DNA of 64,000 bases from the NCBI RefSeq assembly GCF_002188635.1, contig NZ_NINX01000035.1, forward strand, positions 291,001 to 355,000, in the 5' to 3' direction. Shown piece after piece: positions 57,551 to 64,000 of this stretch. Under the pieces are notes generated by a model that made no database searches, had not been told where the DNA came from, and was given only the letters and a program-made list of their open reading frames with translations. This DNA is from Pigmentiphaga sp. NML030171 (lineage in GTDB: Bacteria; Pseudomonadota; Gammaproteobacteria; Burkholderiales; Burkholderiaceae_B). How positions within the stretch are numbered: position 1 is the first letter of the stretch; the number at the start of each line of letters is the position of its first letter. The position numbers were made by a program, and so were the translations under genes.

Positions 57551-58166
57551 GCGGCCGATGGTGCAGGGCCACCTTCATCAGGTCGGCCACGGTCGTGACC
57601 TGCAGCTTTTCCATGATGTTGGCGCGATGCGCCTCGACGGTCTTGATGCTGATGCCCAGGTCGTCGGCGATCTGCTTGTTCAGGCGGCCGGCCACGATGC
57701 GTTCCAGGACCTGCTGTTCGCGCACGGTCAGCCGGGCCAGCAGGGCCTCGTGGCCGCGCCGGGTGGCTTCGTCGGCCGCGCGGGAATGGGCCTGCTCCAG
57801 CATGTTGGCGATGATCTGGCGCAGGTCCGCTTCGTTGAAGGGTTTTTCCAGGAAATCCACCGCGCCTTTCTTCATGGTGGAGACCGCCATGGGCACGTCG
57901 CCGTGGCCGGTGACGAAGACGATGGGCAGGGTGGACTTGCGGGCGAGCAGTTGTTCCTGGAGCTCGAGCCCGGTCATGCCCGGCATCCGGACGTCGGCGA
58001 TCAGCACGCCGATCACCTCGGGGTCGTACTCGGCCAGGAAGCGTTCCGAACTCTCGTAGGCCCGTACCCGGTAACCGTTGGCTTCGAGCAGCCATCGGAG
58101 AGAATCTCGCACGGCTTCGTCGTCGTCGACTATGAAGACCGTGCTGGATTGGGGCGTATTGCTCAT
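57543..58166 (-). CDS. FixJ-type response regulator
   Basis: This is a 207-residue two-component regulator. The receiver domain has FIVDDDEAVR, phospho-acceptor Asp58 in LIADVRMPG and Lys108 in DFLEKPF. The C-terminal LuxR/FixJ helix-turn-helix is LTVREQQVLERIVAG and NKQIADDLGISIKTVEAHRA. The ATG overlaps the kinase stop by one base, making a kinase-regulator operon. Divergent aceE may be a target. The 3' end lies in a repeat. Confidence 0.93.
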   Translation of the reverse strand: MSNTPQSSTVFIVDDDEAVRDSLRWLLEANGYRVRAYESSERFLAEYDPEVIGVLIADVRMPGMTGLELQEQLLARKSTLPIVFVTGHGDVPMAVSTMKKGAVDFLEKPFNEADLRQIIANMLEQAHSRAADEATRRGHEALLARLTVREQQVLERIVAGRLNKQIADDLGISIKTVEAHRANIMEKLQVTTVADLMKVALHHRPQG

Positions 58167-60544
58167 CAGGTAAGCTCCTTGGGTGCGGATTCCAGTTCGG
58201 GGGCGGGTCCGGTCGGCAGGATCGGACGTACCCACGGAAGCGTGAACTTGAAGATCGTGCCTCCGGCGGGATTGGCTTCGGCCCACAGCCGGCCGTGGTG
58301 GAACTCGATGATCGTGCGGCAGATGTTCAGGCCCATGCCCATGCCTTCCGACTTGGTGCTGTAGAAAGGCTCGAACAGCCGTTCGGGGTCGGCCAGCCCA
58401 TGGCCGGTATCGGTGACTGCCACTTCAACCATGTCGTCGCGCACGTTCGCTTCCACCAGCAGTTCCCGCCCCTCTGAATCCTGCATGGCCTCCAGGCCGT
58501 TTTTCATCAGATTCAGGACCACCTGTTCGATCAGGATAGGATCGGCAAGAACGTCCGGCAACTGTTCGGGTATTTTTTGAATGATATCGATCCGCCGGGT
58601 CCGGGACTCGATCCCGGCAAAACCGACCGCATTATCCACGATCGTGGGCAGGCTGACCCGCTGGCGCTTGGGCTCGCTCCGCTTCACGAATTCGCGTATG
58701 CGGCGGATGATCATACCTGCACGCTGGGCCTGTGCGGTGGTTTTTTCCAGGGCCGGCAGCAATTTGGCCGGATCGGTATCGCCGGCGCGTACCAGCGCCA
58801 CCACGCCCATGCTGTAGTTGTTGATGGCCGTCAGCGGCTGGTTCAGCTCGTGCGCCAGCGACGAGGCCATTTCGCCCATGGTGATCAGGCGGCTGGTGAG
58901 CTGGATCTTCTCCTGCTGGGCGCGGGACGCTTCCTCGGAAGCCCGGCGCTCGGTGATGTCGCGCGCCACCTGCATGCGCACCCGGCGTCCGTCCACCCAT
59001 TGCAGCATGCGGTGGCGCACCTCGAACCAGCGGTGCGTGGACGAGGAATACACCTCGATTGCTTCATCGGTGAAACGGCCGCGCCGGCCGGCGGACAGTT
59101 CGTCGTGCCCGGTGGGCTGCGAACCCAGCACGCGGCGGTAGGTCTTGTTGGCGAACAGCAGTTCCGAGCCCTTGGGGGTCTCGGCCGTGACCGAGATGGC
59201 GTCGTCCAGGCCCTCGAGCACGGTCATGAAGCGTTCGTGGGCGGCGGCCAGGGCCTCGCGGATGCGCTTGGGCTCGGTGATGTCGGTCATGGACGTCATC
59301 CACCCGGTCTGCACGCCACGCTGGTCCAGCAGCGGCGACACGTACATCCGCGCGAAGAAGATCGAGCCATCGCGCCGCTGCGCCTCCATCTCGAAGCCGC
59401 TGCTGGGGGCGTTGCCCGACAGCAGCATCTCGGTGTTGCGCCACTGGGCGGCATGGTCGCCCTGGGGCCAGTAGGGGTAGGGCGGCGGCCGGCCCAGCAG
59501 GTCGGCCTCGTCCCAGCCCATCATCCGGCAGAAGGCCGGGTTCACATAGGTGATGCGGCCTTCCATGTCCAGCACCCGCATGCCGGTCAGCATGGAGTTC
59601 TCCATGGCGCGGCGGAAGGCGGTCTCGGCGATCAGGGCCTGTTCGGCCTGGGAACGGAAGCGCGTGTGGCGCCACAGCGCGAACAGGCTCCATATGATGA
59701 CCGCCGACAGCGACACCACGACCCAGACCAGCATGGTCTGCGAGGTGTCGGTTTGCGTGCGGTAGCCGCGCGCGCTCAGCATCATGCCGTTGCCCGGCGG
59801 GTCCAGCGGCACTTCGTAGGCGTTGATGGCGCCCTTGTCCGCGCGCGACGACGAGGACACCAGCGGCATCTCGTTGCCGTCCAGGATGGAAACCTTGTAC
59901 TTGCGCTGGGTCTCCTGCGGGATCAGGTGCTGCAGGATGGCGTCCACCGAATACACCGTGGCCAGCGTGCCCAGGAAGCGTTCGTCCTGGAACACCGGCA
60001 CGTACAGGTCCAGGTAGACCTCGTTGTACTGCCCCCGGTAGGGGCGGGAATACGCCGGCCGGTGCTCGTCGCGGGCGATCTCGAAGGCGCGGAAGGCCTC
60101 CGGCTCGGCCGCGCCGGGGGCGCTCATGCGGAAGGTCTGGCCCGCGCGCCGGTCCGGCGTCGAGACCCAGACCGCCTTGCGGTCGGCGTTGATCCAGGCC
60201 ACGTGGATGATCTCGGGATGCTCGACCTGCAGTTCCCGGGCATCGTCCAGGAAGCGGCCCTCGGTCATGCTGGTGCGCACCAGGTCGCGTCCCAGCGCGC
60301 CCATGCGGTCGCGCGCCGCCAGCATGCGCAGGCGCATCGATTGCTGCGCCCAGTCGACGTCCCGCACCAGCGTGCCGTAGCGCTGGGCGTCGTCGCGGGC
60401 ATCCAGCCACCACAGGATCGAGCCCATGACGCAGACGAACAGCCCCAGCGCGATGGCGGGCGTCAGCCAATACCAGCTGCGCCGGCGCAGGCGCCCCAGA
60501 TCCTTGAACGGGGCGGGAATATTGGAAGGATGAACGGTAGACAT
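58166..60544 (-). CDS. PAS-domain sensor histidine kinase (FixL/DctB-like)
   Basis: This is a 792-residue membrane sensor. Helix 1 is about 26-47. A periplasmic double-PAS-like ligand domain spans about 48-268, and helix 2 about 270-291. Two cytoplasmic PAS domains lie at about 308-425 and 437-533. His565 in SLAHELNQPLTAINNY is the phospho-acceptor. The ATPase domain has QVVLNLMKNGLEAM and GMGMGLNICRTIIEFH. The HELNQPL block groups it with FixL/DctB-type kinases, often sensors of carboxylic acids or oxygen. The signal is unknown, though its place opposite aceE suggests central carbon metabolism. Confidence 0.93.
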   Translation of the reverse strand: MSTVHPSNIPAPFKDLGRLRRRSWYWLTPAIALGLFVCVMGSILWWLDARDDAQRYGTLVRDVDWAQQSMRLRMLAARDRMGALGRDLVRTSMTEGRFLDDARELQVEHPEIIHVAWINADRKAVWVSTPDRRAGQTFRMSAPGAAEPEAFRAFEIARDEHRPAYSRPYRGQYNEVYLDLYVPVFQDERFLGTLATVYSVDAILQHLIPQETQRKYKVSILDGNEMPLVSSSSRADKGAINAYEVPLDPPGNGMMLSARGYRTQTDTSQTMLVWVVVSLSAVIIWSLFALWRHTRFRSQAEQALIAETAFRRAMENSMLTGMRVLDMEGRITYVNPAFCRMMGWDEADLLGRPPPYPYWPQGDHAAQWRNTEMLLSGNAPSSGFEMEAQRRDGSIFFARMYVSPLLDQRGVQTGWMTSMTDITEPKRIREALAAAHERFMTVLEGLDDAISVTAETPKGSELLFANKTYRRVLGSQPTGHDELSAGRRGRFTDEAIEVYSSSTHRWFEVRHRMLQWVDGRRVRMQVARDITERRASEEASRAQQEKIQLTSRLITMGEMASSLAHELNQPLTAINNYSMGVVALVRAGDTDPAKLLPALEKTTAQAQRAGMIIRRIREFVKRSEPKRQRVSLPTIVDNAVGFAGIESRTRRIDIIQKIPEQLPDVLADPILIEQVVLNLMKNGLEAMQDSEGRELLVEANVRDDMVEVAVTDTGHGLADPERLFEPFYSTKSEGMGMGLNICRTIIEFHHGRLWAEANPAGGTIFKFTLPWVRPILPTGPAPELESAPKELT

Positions 60545-60679
60545 GAAGAAAGTTTACGCACAGTGTGGTGCGTTCGGAGGCCCGCTGTTTTATTGCAGCG
60601 CAGAATGCTTTTATCCGGGTTTCGTGTTAGATTTCACATTGTGGTAAATGATATCGTAAAGCGAAATTTTTATTGCATG

Positions 60680-60696
60680 GAAGGCTTCCTGCCTTC
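60680..60696 (+). other. hairpin in the aceE leader region
   Basis: GAAGGC and GCCTTC flank a TTCCT loop, 118 bases before the aceE start in the 270-base divergent region. The preceding bases (about 60600-60675) are the AT-rich part and probably contain the promoters, but no box pair was convincing. Confidence 0.35.
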
Positions 60697-60814
60697 TAGA
60701 ATCGCGCCGGAGTTGCGAGGGCCCTAGTTTTACATAGGCGAAGGCCGCCAACAGCGACTTAACCCTCGGATGGCTACGAGCCGTCCGGATGTCACAGAGA
60801 CTCAGGAGACAGGC

Positions 60815-63529
60815 ATGTCCGCTCTTCCTCAGGTCGGGGCCGGTATAACCGCCGCCAACGACGAAGATACCCTGGAAACCCAAGAATGGCTCGAAGCCCT
60901 GGAAGCGGTCCTGGATCGCGAAGGCCCTGAGCGCGCGCATTACCTGCTGGAACGCCTGATCGACCTGGCCCGCCGTTCCGGCGCCTACATCCCGTTCTCG
61001 CCGAACACCGCCTACGTCAACACCATCCCGCCGCACATGGAGCCGGCGCATCCGGGCAAGCTGGACCTGGAAAACCGCATCCGCTCGTACATCCGCTGGA
61101 ACGCGATGGCCATGGTGGTCAAGGCCAACCGGCTGCATCCGCCCGATGGCGGCGACCTGGGCGGCCACATCGCCTCGTTCGCCTCGCTGGCGACCATGAT
61201 CGAGACCGGCCAGAACCACTTCTGGCACGCCGAGACCGAAAACCGCGGCGGCGACCTGGTCTACTTCCAGGGCCATTCCTCGCCCGGCGTGTACGCCCGC
61301 GCCTTCCTGGAAGGCCGCCTGTCGGAAGACCAGCTCAACCATTTCCGCCAGGAAGTCGACGGCAAGGGCCTGTCGTCCTACCCGCATCCGAAGCTGATGC
61401 CCGACTTCTGGCAGTTCCCGACCGTCTCGATGGGCCTGGGCCCCCTGATGGCCATCTACCAGGCCCGTTTCCTGAAATACCTGCACGCCCGCGGCATCGC
61501 CGATACCAGCAACCGCAAGGTCTGGGTGTTCTGCGGCGACGGCGAAATGGACGAGCCCGAATCGCTGGGCGCCATCAGCCTGGCCTCGCGCGAAAAGCTG
61601 GACAACCTGGTGTTCGTGATCAACTGCAACCTGCAGCGCCTGGACGGCCCGGTGCGCGGCAACGGCAAGATCATCCAGGAACTGGAAGGCGAATTCCGCG
61701 GCAGCGGCTGGAACGTCATCAAGCTGATCTGGGGCGGCTACTGGGATCCGCTGCTGGCGCGCGACAAGGAAGGCATCCTGCGCCAGATCATGGAAGAGAC
61801 CGTCGACGGCGAATACCAGGCCTACAAGGCCAACGACGGCGCGTTCGTGCGCGAGAACTTCTTCGGCAAGCACCCCAAGCTGCTGGAGATGGTCAGCCGC
61901 ATGAGCGACGAGGACATCTGGCGCCTGAACCGCGGCGGCCATGACCCGCACAAGGTCTACGCCGCGTTCGACGCCGCGCAGAACAGCCAGGGCCGCCCGA
62001 CCGTCATCCTGGCCAAGACCATCAAGGGCTACGGCATGGGCGCCGCCGGCGAGTCGCGCAACCCCGCGCACCAGCAGAAGAAGCTGGACGACGACATCAT
62101 CCGCGCCTACCGCGACCGCTTCAACATCCCGGTGCCGGACGACAAGCTGGGCGAACTGCCGTACTTCAAGCCGTCCGACGAATCGCCGGAAATGAAGTAC
62201 CTGCACGAGCGCCGCCAGGCCCTGGGCGGCTACCTGCCGCACCGCCGCCAGAAGGCCGACGAGCACCTGCCCGCGCCGGCGCTGTCGACCTTCCAGGCCG
62301 TGCTCGATCCCACCGCCGAGGGCCGCGAGATCTCGACCACGCAAGCCTTCGTGCGCATCCTGACGCAACTGCTGCGCGACAAGACGCTCGGCCCGCGCGT
62401 CGTGCCCATCGTGCCCGACGAATCGCGCACCTTCGGCATGGAAGGCATGTTCCGCCAGATCGGCATCTACGCCCACGAAGGCCAGAAGTACGTGCCCGTG
62501 GACAAGGCGCAGGTCATGTACTACCGCGAGGCGGAAGACGGCCAGATCCTGGAAGAGGGCATCAACGAAGCGGGCGCGATGAGCTCGTGGATCGCCGCGG
62601 CGACGTCCTACTCGTCGAACAACCGCATCATGGTGCCGTTCTACATCTATTACTCGATGTTCGGCTTCCAGCGCATCGGCGACCTGGCCTGGGCCGCCGG
62701 CGACATGCAGGCCCGCGGCTTCATGCTGGGCGGCACCGCCGGCCGCACGACGCTCAACGGCGAAGGCCTGCAGCACGAGGACGGCCACAGCCACCTGATG
62801 TCGGCCACCATCCCCAACTGCGTGTCGTACGACCCGACCTTCGCGCACGAACTGGCGGTCATCATCCAGAACGGCCTCAAGCGCATGGTGGAAGACCAGG
62901 AAAACGTCTTCTACTACATCACGGTCATGAACGAGAACTATGCCCAGCCGGGCCTGAAGGCCGGCGACGAAGAGGGCATCATCCGCGGCATGTACCAGTT
63001 GAAGAAGAGCGAGGCCAAGGCCGAGCATCGCGTCCAGCTGCTGGGTTCGGGCACCATCCTGCGCGAAGTCATCGCCGCCCAGGAACTGCTCGAGAAGGAC
63101 TGGGGCGTTGCCGCCGACGTCTGGAGCGTGACCAGCTTCACCGAGCTGCGCCGCAACGGCCTGGACGCCGATCGCCACAACCTGCTGCATCCGACCGAGA
63201 AGAAGGCCCAGGTCGCCTACGTGACCGAAGTGCTGGAAAAGACCGAAGGTCCCATCGTCGCCTCGACCGACTACATGAAGTCCTTCGCCGACCAGATCCG
63301 TCCGTTCATCCCCAGGGGCCGCACCTACAACGTGCTGGGCACCGACGGGTTCGGCCGTTCCGACTTCCGCGCCAAGCTGCGCGAACACTTCGAGGTGGAT
63401 CGCCACTTCGTCACGCTGTCCGCCCTGAAGGCGCTGGCCGACGAAGGCAAGATCCCGGTGAAGAAGGTGGCCGAGGCCATCAAGAAGTACGGCATCAACC
63501 CCGAGAAAGCCAACCCTCAACACGCGTGA
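60815..63529 (+). CDS. aceE: pyruvate dehydrogenase E1 component (homodimeric type)
   Basis: This 904-residue thiamine-diphosphate enzyme decarboxylates pyruvate and acetylates the lipoyl groups of AceF. The ThDP motif begins VFCGDGEMDEPES and ends with Asn in VINCNLQRLDGP. FGFQRIGDLAWAAGDMQARG and NGEGLQHEDGHSHL are typical of AceE. The start MSALPQVGAG has AGGAG seven bases before it; an upstream in-frame ATG lacks this. aceF follows after 112 bases. Confidence 0.97.
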   Translation: MSALPQVGAGITAANDEDTLETQEWLEALEAVLDREGPERAHYLLERLIDLARRSGAYIPFSPNTAYVNTIPPHMEPAHPGKLDLENRIRSYIRWNAMAMVVKANRLHPPDGGDLGGHIASFASLATMIETGQNHFWHAETENRGGDLVYFQGHSSPGVYARAFLEGRLSEDQLNHFRQEVDGKGLSSYPHPKLMPDFWQFPTVSMGLGPLMAIYQARFLKYLHARGIADTSNRKVWVFCGDGEMDEPESLGAISLASREKLDNLVFVINCNLQRLDGPVRGNGKIIQELEGEFRGSGWNVIKLIWGGYWDPLLARDKEGILRQIMEETVDGEYQAYKANDGAFVRENFFGKHPKLLEMVSRMSDEDIWRLNRGGHDPHKVYAAFDAAQNSQGRPTVILAKTIKGYGMGAAGESRNPAHQQKKLDDDIIRAYRDRFNIPVPDDKLGELPYFKPSDESPEMKYLHERRQALGGYLPHRRQKADEHLPAPALSTFQAVLDPTAEGREISTTQAFVRILTQLLRDKTLGPRVVPIVPDESRTFGMEGMFRQIGIYAHEGQKYVPVDKAQVMYYREAEDGQILEEGINEAGAMSSWIAAATSYSSNNRIMVPFYIYYSMFGFQRIGDLAWAAGDMQARGFMLGGTAGRTTLNGEGLQHEDGHSHLMSATIPNCVSYDPTFAHELAVIIQNGLKRMVEDQENVFYYITVMNENYAQPGLKAGDEEGIIRGMYQLKKSEAKAEHRVQLLGSGTILREVIAAQELLEKDWGVAADVWSVTSFTELRRNGLDADRHNLLHPTEKKAQVAYVTEVLEKTEGPIVASTDYMKSFADQIRPFIPRGRTYNVLGTDGFGRSDFRAKLREHFEVDRHFVTLSALKALADEGKIPVKKVAEAIKKYGINPEKANPQHA

Positions 63530-63641
63530 TCGATGGCCGGGATGGGTAAGATAGGGACTGCCCCTGTCTTGCCCGCCCGGCCGGCGCGCGCCTGCCTGCG
63601 GCGGGGGCGCCGGTGGGGTCCGGCTTTCTGGAGACTACAGA

Positions 63642-64000
63642 ATGAGTAATGTGAGCGAGCTGAAAGTCCCCGACATCGGTGATTTCAGCGAAGTCGAAGT
63701 GATCGAGATCCTGGTCTCGGTGGGCGACACCATCAAGGCCGAGCAAAGCCTGGTCACGGTCGAGTCCGACAAGTCGTCCATGGAAATCCCGGCCGCCGCC
63801 GGCGGGGTGGTCAAGGCCATCAAGGTCAAGGTCGGCGACAAGGTCAGCGAAGGTACGCCGCTGGTCGAGATCGAAGCCGCCGGCGGCGCCGAGGCGCCCC
63901 AGCGGGAAGCGGCGCCGGCCAAGGCCGAAGCGCCCGCCGCCAAGCAGGAAGCCGCGCCGCAGGCCGCGCCGGCCGCCGCGCCCGCCCAGGGCGGTGGCGA
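63642..64000 (+). CDS. aceF: dihydrolipoamide acetyltransferase (PDH E2), 3' end outside window
   Basis: This is the first 119 codons of the E2 core of the pyruvate dehydrogenase complex. Residues 1 to about 80 form a lipoyl domain ([20 protein letters not shown]), with the lipoylated Lys in [11 protein letters not shown]. An Ala/Pro/Glu-rich mobile linker then begins and runs off the edge. The gene is co-directional with aceE and in the normal order for the operon. Confidence 0.96.
   Translation, partial: MSNVSELKVPDIGDFSEVEVIEILVSVGDTIKAEQSLVTVESDKSSMEIPAAAGGVVKAIKVKVGDKVSEGTPLVEIEAAGGAEAPQREAAPAKAEAPAAKQEAAPQAAPAAAPAQGGG

Noticed and set aside
58577..60727. 716-codon plus-strand open frame opposite the PAS kinase
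   Set aside because: It is an antisense shadow of a well-supported kinase gene, with no recognisable domains and no ribosome site.
60611..63523. 970-codon minus-strand open frame opposite aceE
   Set aside because: It mirrors aceE on the other strand; its product is a compositionally biased His/Val/Gln/Leu-rich string with no family features. High GC content makes long antisense frames common.

Overview
The window looks like chromosome of a high-GC betaproteobacterium of the Alcaligenaceae, most likely Bordetella or a close relative such as Achromobacter. The main clue is five Bug-type periplasmic solute receptors (tripartite tricarboxylate family) with no membrane TctA/TctB subunits beside them, an expansion typical of that group. 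Azurin, HemS, a PDH operon with a divergent two-component system, and many LysR regulators next to small catabolic clusters fit the same picture. No rRNA, tRNA, CRISPR array, insertion sequence or prophage was seen. Genes are tightly packed, often with 4-base ATGA or GTGA overlaps, and no gene-free gap exceeds 300 bases.

Layout. 1-1091: 3' part of an aldehyde dehydrogenase. 1092-5763: biotin synthesis, with bioA divergent from bioF, a bioH-like esterase gene and a single-chain BioC-BioD fusion; bioB is not here. 5773-16526: a divergent LysR gene and a ten-gene putative catabolic operon (RidA, Bug receptor, three-subunit molybdenum hydroxylase, fused LigB-LigA extradiol dioxygenase, FAD monooxygenase, CoxG-like protein, gamma-glutamyltransferase-like Ntn hydrolase). 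This is the best candidate in the window for an undescribed pathway, probably for an aromatic or N-heteroaromatic compound. 16533-21524: exonuclease III, a Bug receptor, azurin with NnrS behind a probable NsrR site, and an AraC regulator. 21689-25925: a lipoprotein with a clan GH-A type barrel, a cupin, a DUF6306-like protein and a glycosyltransferase with an apparent CTG start.

25804-36687: three accessory clusters. The first has two tandem Bug receptors, an isopropylmalate/tartrate dehydrogenase-like enzyme and an amidohydrolase, opposite a LysR gene that overlaps an extra ftsH. The second is a split AtuA pair with a Bug receptor. A further LysR gene lies upstream of that pair. 36795-39068: a DUF6351-type lipoprotein.

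39101-47476: a copper-resistance island. It has a P-type ATPase behind a MerR/CueR-style promoter with a 19-base spacer; then a multicopper oxidase, CopB, CopC and a DUF411 protein behind a CusR/CopR-like box; then the response regulator and sensor kinase. The arrangement suggests a cytoplasmic copper sensor for export and a periplasmic copper sensor for detoxification.

47505-64000: mostly core functions. These are a Gfo/Idh/MocA oxidoreductase, Fur-boxed hemS-chaN, ilvD with a strong terminator, an XRE regulator with repeat operators, an orphan small gene, prlC, folD, a PaiB-like protein, a FixJ-type response regulator with its PAS kinase, aceE, and the start of aceF. Two 83-base multi-hairpin repeats sit at the 3' ends of folD and the fixJ-like gene, and their variable stem differs by compensating bases.
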